DNA of 64,000 bases from Zygnema cylindricum (lineage: Eukaryota > Streptophyta > Zygnematophyceae > Zygnematales > Zygnemataceae): positions 1 to 64,000 of the forward strand of contig JBBHKE010000123.1 in assembly GCA_037447655.1 (NCBI GenBank), given 5' to 3'. The notes below the pieces were generated by a model. It saw nothing but the letters and a program-made list of their open reading frames with translations, searched no databases and was not told the origin of the DNA. The position numbers were made by a program, and so were the translations under genes. This document shows, piece after piece, positions 24,183-35,519 of this stretch; position 1 is the stretch's first letter, and each line of letters opens with the position of its first letter.

Positions 24183-25578
24183 TCATCCGTGGATTTCACA
24201 TAGAGAAATTGAAGGGTGCCATCCTCCACACGCTCCCGAGAATAGTGGTATTGAATGTCGAGGTGCTTGGTGCGCTTGTGGTGAACTGGATTCTTGATCA
24301 AAGCGAGGGCGCCTTGGGAGTCGGAGTAGATGGGAGTGGGACCGGAGGGAGGAAAACCAAGATTGGCAAGAAGGGTTCGAAGCTAAACAGCTTCCTTGGC
24401 GGCATGGCAGGAGCAAGCTGTAGTAGGTTGTTTCCTGCAAGACAAAGAGATAAGCCCATTTCCTAAGAAAAAACACGAGCCAGTAGTAGAACGTCGAGAT
24501 AGCTCATCAAGGGCCCAATCGGAATCAACAAAGCCCAAGAGGGTAGTAGAACCAGATGAGGAGTAAGAGAGGCACAAGGATTTAGTGCCCTGTAGATACC
24601 TAAAGACCCGTTTAGCAACTGCAAGATTATCAGGAGAAGGTTGCTAAAGAAATTGACTAAGTTACGTAATCGCGGGATAGCAATATCTGGCGGAGTCCCT
24701 TGCTTAGCATACATAAGAGCACCCACCGTAGAGCGGTAAGTATCATGGAGGGGAGGTGAGAGGAGGGTGCTAGTGGAGGGGACAAGAGGAGAATTGGCAT
24801 CTAATGGGGTGGAGATAGGAGAGCAATCGGTCATACCAAAACTGTCAAGGAGATCAGAGATAAAGTATTCCTGGGAGAGACAAATAGTTTTAGCGGAACG
24901 ATTACGGAGGACTTCGATTCCAAGGTAGTAGGTGAGTTCACCTAGGTCACTCATGTTAAAATGACGCTGAAAAAAGAGTTTAACGGTGGAAATTTCAGAA
25001 AGAGATGGACCAACAAGGAGGAGGTCATCAACAAAAATAGCAAAGATGATTCAGGAAGCACACGAGCCACGGGAATAGATTCTAAAGTCAGCGTCAATAC
25101 GAGTGAAGCCTTCTTTTTTCATAGTGGCATCGACAGTATGGTTCCAAACACGAGGGGATTGTTTCAAACCGTAGATTATTTTGATAAGATGACAAACCAA
25201 GTGTTAAGAACCAAGGGAAACATACCCTTCAGGTTGTTGCATATAAAATTTTTCTGAGAGGACACCGTTTAAAAATGCATTTTTCACATCCATTTGATAA
25301 ACATGGAAATCATGTTCAGCAGCCAATGCAAAGAGAGCTCGAATCGACGTGAGACAAGCAACTGGAGCATAAGTTTCGGTAAAATCTATACCTTCAATTT
25401 GGGAGAATCCTTTGGCTACCAAGCGGGTTTTGTATTTGTTGACCAATCCGTCAGCTTTTTGTTTAACAAGGAAAACCCACTTGGAACCGATGGCTTTGCA
25501 ACCTGAAGGAAGATGAACAAGTTTCCAATTGTTGTTGGATAGGAGGGCAGAATAATCGGCGTCAACTACACTTTCCAA
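24183..25578 (-). pseudogene. Copia-1 reverse transcriptase and RNase H remnant
   Basis: The RT start is clear in 25204-25578: GSKWVFLVKQKADG, YKTRLVAKGFSQIEG, TETYAPVA, and QMDVKNAFLNG, the first catalytic Asp block. The YVDD region falls in a frameshifted stretch near 25000. The thumb/connection (SDLGELTYYLGIEVLRNRS, IDTPLD-like) is in 24463-24954. RNase H appears in 24383-24577 (LLGFVDSDWALDELSRRSTT) and in another frame to 24183. Frame changes at about 25204 and 24580 disable it. Confidence 0.85.
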
Positions 25579-27499
25579 AGGTGAGAATCAGGGCCTTTGA
25601 GAGCGACTTTGGGAGAGAGGGGAGTGGAGATGAGAGAGGAAAAAGAGCCAGCTGAATAAGCGCAAGTAAGGGATGCATGACCCATGGTTTCAATAAGGCG
25701 GGACACAGGGCCACGAGATCAGGTCGGGTATCGACGAGAAGTATCAGAGGGGAGAGTTGTGGGGGATAGAGGAGCATGGGGATCTGAAAGGAGGGAAGGG
25801 GGAGAGAGTATAGTGGCTGGAAAAGAGGAAAGGAGAGGATCATCGTCAACGGTAAGAGGAGAGGATTAAGGTAGGGGGAGAGAAGGATCAGTTGAGATGA
25901 TAGGGGCATTGATAAGAGGGGTGGGATTATGAGACGCGAGTGGAGGTGGGGAAAGTGAGGGAATTGAGAGAGAAATAAAGTCGGATAGGGATTGGATGGG
26001 GTCACGAAAATCACAAAGAGAGGGATAAAAGGAAAGGTCAACGCGAGAGGACGGAAGGGGAGGACGGGAGAGAGTTTGGAGAAGGGGGGATTCGTTGAAG
26101 GCAACGTCGCGTGTGGTGATCACACGACAACGGGAAGGGCACCAAATGCAATAAGCTTTTGAGTTAGGGGCATACCCTACAAACATTCCACGAAGTGCAG
26201 GAGCGCCCCATTTCCAGGTAGAGTGAGTGAGGTCTTTGTAACATGCTTTGCAACCGAAGGTGCGAAGGTGGCAAACATCAAGTTTTATAGAATACCACGC
26301 TTCCATCTGGGTAATATGAGGCGCAGCACTTGTCGGGCACAAGTTACAAAGATCATTAGCGCATATGGTTGCCTTTGCCTAAAAGGAAAAAGGCAAATTT
26401 GCAAAATACAACATAGATCGAGCCATTTCAGCTAAAGTACGATTGTACCTTTTGACAACGCCGTTATGCTGAGTAGTGTATGGTGCACTCAACTGGTGTG
26501 AGATGCCATGGTGAGCGAGGAAGGCGGATAATTGGTGAGACATAAACCCGCCACCATTGTCAGTTCGTAAAACTTTTATGCGCTTGTTGTGGAAATTTTC
26601 TGCAAGCTCTTTAATTTCCTGAAAACGTGCAAAAACGTCAGAATTTTCACGTATAATGTATACATGGGAAAAGTGGGTGGCATGGTCGATGAAAGAAACA
26701 AAGTACAACGAGCCAAAAAAACTGCGTGTGCGCATGGGATTGCATACGTCGGCATGAATGAGAGCGAGGGTTTCTGTGATAATAGTAGTACTGAGAGGAA
26801 AAGAATGGTATGGCATTTTCCCTTGTATGCACCCATGACAAAAATCCATTTTTTTGTTAGAAAAAGATTTAATTCTAGCTACAAGAGTTGGCAAAGAAGT
26901 TAAACTAATGCTATTCAAATGCTTATAGCGTAAATGCCAAAGAGAAAATTCTTCTATAGAAGCATTTAAAGCAAAAGAGACGCTAACACTTGATGCACAA
27001 GGTTTTGTAGGATAGTAGGATTGCAAATAATACATAGAGTCTTTTGATATTTCACAACCTACGATTTCTTTGTCCTTTTTACTAAAAAGATGAACACTAT
27101 ATTCATCAAATTCGGCTTTCACGCCGTCAGTCATAGCGACGCGAACAGAAAATAAATTTTGAGCTAAGCCGGGTACTAAAAGGACATTTTCGATGGCAAT
27201 CGAGGAATTTGGAACGCGGACGTGGCCAGAGTGAGAAGCCAATAGTATTCGATAATCCCCTAAACGAATATGCATAGGGGAGAGTAAGGAGATAAGTGAG
27301 CAAACAAATCAGAACAAGGAGAGAGGCGATGACTGGCACCACTATCGATGATCCAATCATTATACGTGGCATGAGATAAAAACGCATACCCGGGTGTAAA
27401 AGAAACGTCCAGACCGGCATGGGCGAGATATCCGTAGCCAAATTTCGGAGATGGAAAAGGACCGGAAGGATTTGCGGATACGAGAGGAGAATTTGACAA
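25562..27499 (-). pseudogene. Copia-1 protease and integrase remnant
   Basis: The protease active site DWIIDSGASH is at about 27365-27340, intact in itself but in a different frame from the integrase. The integrase N-terminal zinc region (HLRYKHLNS ... CHGCIQGK) is at 26940-26820. The catalytic core has D in LIHADV and D in RTDNGG, but the third acid is replaced: the usual NGVAER block reads NGVVKR (about 26440). The integrase C-terminus (RTFGCKACYKD, GMFVGYAPNSKAY) follows in 25866-26342. The proline/serine-rich linker toward RT is open in 25562-26104. Separate frames show at least two shifts. Confidence 0.85.
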
Positions 27500-27502
27500 A
27501 TA

Positions 27503-28544
27503 TTAGGGAAAAGGTGGAGGGATTTGCCAATGAGGATTGTATAACGCGAAATGGGCGGCGACAAAAGGGGTGGAGTGAAGTGGAATTTGGGGTGGAGGAA
27601 GATAGGGGTAAGGGTACGGAAAATTTGGGGGAAAAACAGGTTTGGGGGAGGATTGGGGAAGTGGAGTAGGCGTGGGGAGAACGTGAGCCGTTTTGGCGTC
27701 ACCGTTGGAATTGGAATTTGTCGCTTTTGCCGCTTTTTTGCGTGCCAACTTGCGACATTCGATTGCGGTGTATTCAACTTTTTGCAATAATAACAAACGA
27801 CAAACGGCGCCCTCTCCAGGTTAGTTTAAAGATTCGAAGCAAAGTACGCAGTGACGTGGGAAGGGTTAGATGCAAAAAAGGATAAGATTTTTGTTTCTTC
27901 GTGCATTAATTTCGTACATAAAGCGTGAAAAGGGACTGGATTTTCAAGATTGTTAAAGATGAAATGGAAGGAGCAAAAGATTCTGGCAAGCCACCTATTA
28001 AAGTGGATGACAAATCTTCATCTTCTAAAGTGGATGACAAATCTTCATCAGACAAGTGAACGTCAATCATTTCACACTTTCTTGTAAATAGGTCAACTAT
28101 ACTTATCCAATCTTGCATCGATTCCGTCGATTCTTTCATTAAATTGAAAAAGGCGCACTTTTAAATGTGGCGAGCCGCCCATCCAATTTGTACGTACGCG
28201 GCCGTCAAACGAGACCAAGCGTCAGCCGACGTGAGGGCACCTCGAATGAGTCGTGTTTTTTCTGTCGTTAAGGCCATTACTAAGCGCACGTGAGCGTTGT
28301 TGTCCTTGACTTTCCATTCCGGGATTTCTTGAGTTTTGGTGTTTTTGGCCGCCGCGTCATCAGTAGTATTAATGACCGGTGGTTTAGATGCGCCAGTGAA
28401 AAGATCCCAAATCTTCTCTAACTTAAAATGATGCATGGTAGAAAATGACCAATCGTAGAAATTTGAACCATGGAACTTCTGGATATTATCGGAAGTTGCG
28501 TGGTTTGGCCCATAACCTATAGGAGAAGGATTATTAGACGTCAT
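27503..28544 (-). pseudogene. Copia-1 gag, starting inside the 5' LTR
   Basis: The ATG at 28544-28542 lies 26 bases inside the LTR. The frame MTSNNPSPI crosses the LTR end and the primer site as GYGPNHAT, then continues into a typical copia gag N-terminus (KFHGSNFYDWSFSTMHHF, KLEKIWDLFTG). The frame is open to 28161, then breaks. The zinc knuckle region near 27770 reads CYYCKKLNTPQSNV: the two leading Cys are kept but the expected His and last Cys are lost. A near-exact duplicate of about 27 bp (TCATCTTCTAAAGTGGATG) at 28005-28045 adds codons to the middle of gag. Confidence 0.8.
28507..28517 (-). other. Copia-1 primer-binding site (half initiator tRNA)
   Basis: Immediately after the LTR the minus strand reads GGTTATGGGCC. 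This is complementary to the anticodon region of initiator tRNA-Met (GGCCCATAACC) and not to its 3' end. An internal tRNA fragment as primer is known for Drosophila copia and yeast Ty5; use here is inferred from the match and its position. Confidence 0.7.
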
Positions 28545-29002
28545 AGTAAAAGATAAAAGAGTCAAAGCATTTGGGAATTGTGTGATCGAGTGATGATTTC
28601 ATTATGAGACCAGATCTTTTTTTACAAAGTGACAAATTGCTAATTACTGTTGATAGTACTGTACTACGCAACACAAAGTAGATTTGGGTGGCTACACAAA
28701 GACCAAATCAATTAGACAAAGTTGACTTACGAAAAGAAAAAGGAAGTATAAGACCAAAAGTACAATTACGAGACCGCACTTGAATAAGTGGAGTACGGTC
28801 TTGTTCACGTAGGACAAAAGAGACTAAAGTGGACGAGACCGCACTTGACTAAGTGGAGTATGGTCATGTGGACTTAGACGAAAAAGTCTAAAATGGACGA
28901 TGCACTAATAAGTGGAGTACGGTCAAGTTGACTTAGGACAAAAACGTTAAAGTGGACGTACGTATTAGGAGAGAAAAATAGTACGGGAAATTACCCTTAA
29001 CA
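28518..29002 (-). repeat. Copia-1 5' LTR
   Basis: 485 bp, longer than the 3' copy by a near-tandem internal segment at about 28830-28870. It carries the gag start codon at 28544. Confidence 0.9.
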
Positions 29003-29100
29003 CCATCCATCTCTACACCTCCCATTTTCCCTCTCCTACTCCCTCTCTCCATCTCCTATACACCCTCAGCCCCTCTCACTCTCTCTCTTCCCCCTATAGT
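29003..29100. repeat. CT-rich tract, right half of the copia-1 target
   Basis: Begins with CCATC, the right target-site copy, then CCCTCTCC-type sequence continuing the tract at 23520-23607. Confidence 0.85.
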
Positions 29101-29764
29101 TATTGTGTTTTTTCTTTTAAAAGGTAAAAAAAATGCTTAAATACCTTTGGAAGTGGTCAAAAAAACGTCACTCTCACATTTTTTTCTTGCTTGTCACCGC
29201 TTGATTAGAGCCGCCTAATGAAAGACTGCGGAATAGTGAAGTTTGAAGGCGTGGTAGTGTTTGAAGGTGCACGAGTGTGAGTTGTGGGCTTCAAAGAATT
29301 TTCACCTTTTCGTGAAATGGCGTCGAAATTTTTAGACCCCTGAAAGAGAAATTTCCGTACTAAACAAAACCAGACAAAATAAAACAAATTCTATGCTTTT
29401 ATGGACGCAAACGGACAAAACAAAGCGAACTATGTACTATTCTTTGTTCTTGGAAATCGTATGAAAGTTTTCGAAGATTACGTGCTAAAATATGCTCATA
29501 TTTGTTTATTGAAAAAAACCTAATTTTAAAACACACCGCGCATGTGTTTTAAACAAAAGTTTGAAGATGACGTTTTTTGTCAAAGAAGTGGGTCGAAAAG
29601 CACAAGACGACAAATTTTCGTACATCTTAAATTTGAGGATGACGCAAATTTTACTCTACAAATTCGCGATTTTTTCGTACGATTGCAACTTAGGCAGTAC
29701 GGCACTAAGTTTTACAGGAAAACGACAGAAAAAATCCCTTACTTATGCACATGGGGACACACCC
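29101..29764. other. Right terminal region of PIF-1
   Basis: No gene recognised. The last about 100 bases resemble the right end of the non-autonomous PIF-2 (55860-55962), including a CCCTTACTT word shortly before the terminal inverted repeat. Confidence 0.6.
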
Positions 29765-29767
29765 TTA

Positions 29768-30093
29768 GATTGATATGAAAACCATACACTTTGAAGGTTG
29801 CGAATTGAAATGTTTTATGCGTCGACGTGTAAAAAACGACAAATTGTCAACGTACAGTACCAGAATAGACAACAATTTTGTTTTAGATTCTCTTTCAATT
29901 CAATTTTGTATAGAATCGCGAAATCTTTATAACTTTATTAAAAAATTGCGATGGTAAAACCGTCTTTAGTAAAACCATCTTAAAAAACGGGGTAAAATAA
30001 ACAACATTATAAAAATGTTGACTACTCTGCAAGTGAGGTACCAATTTTTTTCAAATATAAAAGACAATAAATAAAATATAATGTATATTTTTG
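29768..30093. other. Unassigned sequence between PIF-1 and truncated copia-3
   Basis: About 330 bases, AT-rich, no gene. If PIF-1 is one element, this is the sequence that once adjoined 13085, upstream of the helicase exon. Confidence 0.45.
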
Positions 30094-30348
30094 AGGCCAT
30101 GTACTCAGCCTCCATGGTGGACTGAGCAATGACCTTTTAATGCTTGCTGCTCCAGCAGCAAGCCCCATCACCCACATACAATACATACCCAGATGTGCAT
30201 CTCCTCATAGGAGCATCCCCATAGTTGGCATCACTCCAAGTGGTGATATCAGTATTGTTCCCAACCAAATGCAACCATAGATCTCTAGTCCCTATGAGAT
30301 ATCTAAGGACTCTCTTAGCTGCCTCCCAATTTTTCTTAGTGGGAGCAT
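30094..30348 (-). pseudogene. Copia-3 RNase H fragment, separated from the rest by nested insertions
   Basis: The minus strand reads NAPTKKNWEAAKRVLRYL, GTRDLWLHLVGNNTDITTW, SDANYGDAPMRRCTSGY, matching the RNase H starts of copia-2 and copia-4. Upstream coding resumes at 44108, where the frame stops after ...LRSLN. The left limit (about 30094) is abrupt: the rest of RNase H and the 3' LTR are missing. GCAT borders the break on both sides (30345-30348 and 44104-44107). Confidence 0.85.
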
Positions 30349-31750
30349 TGTCGTGCATGAGAGACAAGCAAGCGAACATGCATCAAAACCAGCAAAGTCA
30401 TGCTCACAAACATATATAACAACAAATATAAATATGAAATGCCAAAAAGTATATACACCATGTGAAGGGATAAAGATGAAAATGACCAAGAGAGAGAAGG
30501 GGAAGAATACTCCCCTAGAGTGAAGTGGACCCAATAATTTTTACTCAGCCACGAGGTAGCCATTAGGCTCTTGGGTCTTCTACGTATTCCTTAGAAGAGT
30601 TATCTCATAAGAAAGCAACGAAACAAAATAAATAATTCCAACCAAAAACAAGGAAAACTCCAAATTCGGCCAAAATTCACCTTTCCATTCCCAACCGAAA
30701 ATACAAACAACACAAATACAAACACCCAAACCGTTGAGCTGTCCGAGGGAAAGGCAGTCGGATCCGGATGCTTCTCCACACAAACTCCAATCCACCACTT
30801 CCCAAAAATGACACAAGTTGGAGGGAAACCTTCCGGACTTGGCTTTGAGCCGCGTGGATTAAAAGCGTGGCCACAATTACAAGGGAGAATGTACGTAAAC
30901 TATCTAGCCTCTACAGCTAGCTAGCAAAAGAAAAGAAGAAACTTGAGCAATCGGTGAGAGAGAGAGCAAGAGAAAAGCTCCGCCGCCAAGAGAAAATTCT
31001 TGTCCAAAAGTTAAATTCTCTAAGTCTGAGAATTACGCTAAGTAAGAGCTACGCTAGGCCTAAGTAAAATTAGCCTACGTCTAGTCTACTTTACATGCAT
31101 GAAACCACTTAAGTTGTTGGCCAATAGGCGGCCAACATTGTCAGCCGTACGCCTGCTAAAATCCACCGTCCTAGGGTAAAAACCCTCCCTAACTACATGT
31201 ATGCACGAACCTACATGTGTTCGCGACTTAAATAAAATATGATATATCGAAGCGTCGCTTGAAAATCGCGATACGCCTCCAAACAATACTTCGCATCGAT
31301 ACTCCTGAAATCGCGTACATACGCACGAAACGATAAATACCGCACGAAACGAAACATATCGCACGAGATATTCCCGGAAATCGCGATGCGTCGCCCGAAC
31401 GATACAAGGCGTCCATACTTCGAAAATTGTGTACCTACGCACGAAATGAAAGGTATCGCACGAAATTAGTACTATACAGCCAAACGTGAAAATAAATGAA
31501 TCGACGTGACATCGCACGTGCGACGAAACAACATGAAAACGTGCGTGCATGCATAAAATCGTGCGTGCATGCATAATACCGTGCGTGCGTGCGAAATATC
31601 GCGCGTGCATCAAATCGTGCGTGCATTCATGAAATCGCGTGTGTATGGTAAAATCGCGCGTGCGTGCATTATATCGTGCGCGCGCACCGAATATTGCGCG
31701 TGCGGGCAGAATATGGTGCGCGTGAGCAGCCGACACTATAGGGCATGACA
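30349..31750. mobile_element. LTR-like unit X, complete copy
   Basis: 1402 bp starting TGTCGTGC (TGTCATGC in the second copy) and ending GGCATGACA, so the ends form an 8-bp inverted repeat TGTCATGC/GCATGACA of the TG...CA type. It is followed after only two bases (GC) by a second copy X'. Contents: a CT/GA-poor first 190 bp, a GTGAGAGAGAGAGC zone near 30955, and a block rich in CGTGCGTGCATGCAT near its right end. No coding sequence. An LTR is the best reading, but no matching internal region was identified. Confidence 0.65.
31500..31735. repeat. Alternating purine-pyrimidine tandem repeat in unit X
   Basis: About nine imperfect copies of a 25-30-bp unit built on CGTGCGTGCATGCATAAAAT. Long alternating C/T-G/A runs favour Z-DNA. 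The corresponding block in X' is at 43870-44090. Minus-strand open frames (HARFDARAIF-like) come from this repeat. Confidence 0.8.
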
Positions 31751-31752
31751 GC

Positions 31753-31943
31753 TGTCATGCATGAGAGACAAGCAAGCGAACATGCATCAAAACCAGCAAA
31801 GTCATGCTCACAAACATATATAACAACAAAAATAAATATGAAATGCCAAAAAGTATATACACCATGTGAAGGGATAAAGATGAAAATGACCCAGAGAGAG
31901 AAGGGGAAGAATACTCCCCTAGAGTGAAGTGGACCCAATAATT
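31753..31943. mobile_element. Unit X', left fragment
   Basis: 191 bp nearly identical to 30349-30540 (begins TGTCATGCATGAGAG, ends CCCAATAATT). The unit is then interrupted by the gypsy remnant and resumes at 42899. Confidence 0.85.
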
Positions 31944-32064
31944 CCCCCCCCCCAGCTCCTTAGCCTGTAGAGGAGCTTGTCAACACAACCGAGGGCTCGG
32001 ACAGGCAGCAATGGTTAGAAGGGTTGAAGGATAATGGGGAAGAGAGGCACTCCATGTGGAACCC

Positions 32065-32815
32065 TTAATCACCACCTGTACATGTATACACCCTCTGCAA
32101 ACTCAACATCCCGTTAATATCGATGTCCACCACATGGAGAATGTGTGGAGAGATCTTAGTGTGGATGGTATCAAAGAGTTGATGCGAGGCGATGAGAAAA
32201 CCGAGCTCACTGAAGCTATCTTGCAAAGGTGGGGTGGCTCGAAGGATCCTTTCTGGGAAAAGAGAGTCGCAATTGTCTTCTCTAAGGTCGATACTGGAAA
32301 ATGCAGGAAGAGCGAAAGCCAAATGTGCCATGGTGGGCAACGGTTTGCGAGCCGAGACAAGAGGGAGGCAGATTTTGCGTCCAGGAAAATTAGAGGGACG
32401 GTAGGAGAAGGTATGATCATGCATATCTACTCCTCCACCGATTCGGAAGATAACATCCTGTCCCACTAAGCATTCGTAGTCGTTGCATTTGGTGACCAAC
32501 GCGCGGACAGAAACCTCCACGGACTCACTTTCGGTTCCGTTGTGAAACCGAAAGACAAGCGGGTCCTTGGTAATTCCAAGCACCGACCTCGTGGTACCGG
32601 CTGAAGTGAGAAGCCGCATAGACGTTGCTTAGAGCTTGTCTGCTGTTAGACCAAGCTTGAGCGCAAATCCGGATCCAAGGATCATGAGTTTGGCTCCGGT
32701 GTCCATAAGAGGGAGAGAAGGAGCAACACCATTAACGGAGAAGGACTTTTGAGAATTGTCTAGGAAACTGATGTGAGGCTCAAGGTCACGGCGTTCATCC
32801 GCGGTAACCTGCTAA
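32065..32815 (-). pseudogene. Gypsy-type retropepsin (protease) remnant
   Basis: The minus strand reads FLDNSQKSFSVNGVAPSL then PLMDTGAKLMILGSGFAL, with the aspartic-protease signature D-T-G-A (about 32708-32697). A TAA follows a few codons later, near 32631. The C-terminal half (LVTKCNDYECLVGQDVIF, resembling the usual D-x-L-L-G-x-D block) is open in 32065-32619. Confidence 0.7.
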
Positions 32816-32849
32816 ATAACTGAAAGACTACGGTTTAGCTGCAACGCCC

Positions 32850-34437
32850 TCAAAGCGGCGGCTGCAGCAAACTCATCAACAACGGGAGAGGCTTTGGGAA
32901 CCTCGTTAGAAAGGGAGAAGCCCTAAGGGCTTCATCAATCATGGTAGAAAGGATGCTTAGCCGTTCCTTGACTTGATGTGCATCATGTATGGTACTATCC
33001 AGAATGGTGAGAGCTTCAGCCACAATGGAGGAAGCTGTGTCTGGTAGAGGTGAGAGAGATTCTTCCTCGAAAGAAAGTGGAAGACGGGAATTCGGGAATT
33101 TACCGTCACGATTGTGATCAGGCGAGCCCTTATCAAAAGTAAAAACCCGTTGTTGGACAGTAGAATCCTGGAGGATTCGGCCGGCCAACGATGGCATGTG
33201 GACGATTGTCTTCGCCATCCCCGTGAATTGGGGTTTCATTTCGGCCATGAAGACGGCAAATTGTTCCTTCATCATGGCTGCCATCATGACTTGTAACTCG
33301 GCCTTTTCCCTCTCCCTGCGAGAGATCTTAGGCGGAGTCGCCTCTTTCTCTGTCTCAATAGGAGGAGTGACCGGTTTGGCAGAACGGGCAGGAATTCCAC
33401 CGTTCTGAATCTGATTCTTGTATGAAAAATTAGGGTCTTTAACATAGCAACGGTGGACATAATGTCCCTTCTGGTTGCAATGGGTGCATGTGGCTGACTT
33501 ATCTGGGCACATGCGGGCATCGTGCCCCGTGTTTCCACATCGGAAACATAATCGGTCTCTAGAATTAAATGGCGCGTTTCCCATGGCCGATGTCTTTGGA
33601 GGCCTATTAGAAGGCCACGGGTTCCTCGAAGGTGGTGGGGATTGGTCAAATTGGTTTCCTTGAGATTCGGGATTGTCATGAGCATCCCACCACGACGATT
33701 GCATCTCATACCTAACCGCATATTTAGCCGCTTGCTCAAAGGTAAATTTCAGCCCGTAGGTTTGACTGAGATGAGTCTGAATGAATATTTTCGATTGAGG
33801 AGGAAACTGTCCCACGAATTTCTGGACAACCTCCGCATCGGATATAAGTTTCGCTAAGCTTCTTGAAGGGTTTCCATTCGAGCTCGTAAAGCAGGGGCAG
33901 TCTCACCCGGCCTAGGTTTGAAATTCATCAACTCCTTAACGTGATCTGGATTTTGCATCCAATATTCTTCCTGGAGAACATCGAACATGACCGAAAGCGG
34001 GTCACGTAAAAGACTTAATCCTCCAGGTCTAGCTGGAACTGCCGCACAAGCAGCCACAACATACTGCTGAGGAATCTCGGGATGGCTAGATATAGCTCAT
34101 CCCCATTAACGTCAAGACTATTGGAACAGCAGCTTGGTAGGGAATTTCTTCTTGGCCGGAAACGGCTGGAAGTCTTGCAAAGGGTGGAGAGTGAGTGCTC
34201 TGTCATTTGACAGATACTCTCATATTTTCGTGTGTATAAAGTGAGAGCCGAACCCCGAAGGTATCGGCCGAGGAGAGAGAAAGGGACCCTAAGGCGAAAG
34301 CGGTCTTTATAACGAAATGCTAAGTCACGCATTTCAATATCATAAAACATACGAAAATGGGAAAGAGACATGGTGCCTTTCATTCCTGAAAAACAAAATT
34401 GCATCTTATCCATGCCCCTCTCTGAAGAGGAAGCCAT
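32850..34437 (-). pseudogene. Gypsy-type gag with two zinc knuckles, frameshifted
   Basis: The likely start is MASSSERGMDKMQFCF at 34437. The first segment (34437-34015) breaks by frameshift; the middle continues in 33854-34057 (MFDVLQEEYWMQNPDHVKEL). The main frame at 32850-33815 carries two CCHC knuckles: CFRCGNTGHDARMC and CTHCNQKGHYVHRC (33550-33440), both with all ligands. The tail is hydrophilic (ISRREREKAELQVMMAAMMK). The protease follows. Two knuckles and a separate downstream protease suit Ty3/gypsy gag. Confidence 0.75.
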
Positions 34438-34460
34438 GTCGTCAAAGGAAGAATGCGCTG

Positions 34461-35506
34461 TGAAACTCTGAGATCTCTATAAGTCCTCAGAGTGGACAGC
34501 TTCCAAGAAGCCTCTAGGATAATCTTGACCCCTTTGTGTTTCAGCAAAAAGAACTGCCACCGTGGCAGACAAAAACTCTGTCCACCTGCACCCGTGTGAA
34601 GGCAAGACTCCCCTGAGTCAATAACAAAAAGAATCTCTGAATTTGCTCCCCTGAGCAGTAAGTTATGGAGGGTCAAAGTTGACCTTTTGTACAGAAGCTC
34701 TCTGGGAGAGAGGGTCCTATCTTCTAATTTTTCTAAGTCCTATCTCTCTCACAGACTCTATCTACTGATGTACGGAACCAATCAGATTACAGTTCCGTAC
34801 GCAAAAGTACAGCTGCCGATGTACTTTATGTACGGACACTGTACGACATGGCCTAAATGTCCACACGTGGTATGTCCCGATTCGCTCCTTTAATCCTCGG
34901 AGATGCCGCGCTCCAATGTAACATCGCCACGTGTCATCCGATGTGGCGATGCCCACAAACCGCCGAATTCTTCTTCTGCGATCTCGGCGCTAATTTCGGC
35001 CGTCCGATTAAACTCGCATTTGATCGTAGCTGTAATAAATAAATGCGCGGTATTTGTTTCGCTTACGAAATCAATGCGCGGTATTGATTTCTTATCCGTA
35101 CCGCAATTCGTACTTTTACATACCAGATCTATGTATCCCGTTAACAACTATAGTTAAATGATTTATCCTACGAATTAATGTTTAAATAATTATCGTACTA
35201 TATAATACGTAAGACTACTTCTAGACTTAACGGCTAAGGCTATCGGCTATCTACTATCTATCGGCCGGCAGGTACTAGGACCAATCCTGTGGCCGGCACA
35301 TACCTTTTAGTAAATAATCCCCTAACTAATATAAATTTCTCGTAAACCTCGGGATAACCTAGGTAGCCATGGCTCTAGCTTCCTCTCCAATTTCTCAGTG
35401 TCTGCGACAAGTTTGGGAGTTGGAGAGAGAAGTTAGAGGTAGACTGCCTCGGCTTCTTTATTTCTATTCAGACCTAGAAAATACTTTAAAACCATTAATT
35501 TCTACA
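34461..35506 (-). repeat. Copia-2 3' LTR
   Basis: 1046 bp, TGAAACTCTG...TTCTACA on the plus strand. Just upstream in coding direction (35507-35520) is a purine tract (GTAAGGGGAG on the minus strand) for plus-strand priming. It contains a 9-bp inverted repeat GTACGGAAC/GTTCCGTAC around 34771-34801 and a tRNA-like patch near 35230-35305. Confidence 0.95.
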
Positions 35507-35519
35507 CTCCCCTTACTTT

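Larger units (their letters stand above)
23608..29002 (-). mobile_element. Copia-1: Ty1/copia LTR retrotransposon with two LTRs
   Basis: Two direct repeats (23608-24028 and 28518-29002) enclose copia-type gag-pol on the minus strand. A 5-bp duplication CCATC flanks the element (23603-23607 and 29003-29007). Read in coding direction the LTR begins TGTTAAGGG and ends CTCCTATA rather than the usual CA. The domain order is gag, protease, integrase, reverse transcriptase, RNase H (copia order). The coding region is broken by several frameshifts. It is the only copia of its lineage here and is nested inside PIF-1. Confidence 0.92.
13089..29764. mobile_element. PIF/Harbinger element (PIF-1), enlarged by nested insertions
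   Basis: The left end reads GGGTGTGTCCCCATGTAC. The right end, on the other strand, reads GGGTGTGTCCCCATGTGC. Both ends are bordered by TTA (13086-13088 and 29765-29767), the three-base target of PIF/Harbinger elements. Inside are the two genes expected of an autonomous element: a DDE transposase (15574-17092, plus) and a Myb/trihelix-like gene (18055-19530, minus). Copia-1 (23608-29002) and TA-flanked MITEs (about 20492-20951) are nested inside. After subtracting copia-1 the element is about 11 kb, long for the family, so the two ends could belong to different copies; the near-perfect match of ends and target argues for one element. Confidence 0.65.
31944..34460 (-). mobile_element. Ty3/gypsy-type remnant, left part (gag and protease)
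   Basis: Minus-strand gag and protease of a gypsy-type element that is truncated at its left end by a C-run (31944-31953) and split on the right by copia-2. The other part is 40931-42898. No reverse transcriptase, integrase or LTR of its own was recognised, so only about 4.5 kb of the element survives. Confidence 0.7.

Noticed and set aside
31086-31736. 216-codon minus-strand frame with His/Ala/Arg repeats
   Set aside because: It follows the CGTGCATGCAT tandem repeat of unit X, and the copy in X' has different breaks.
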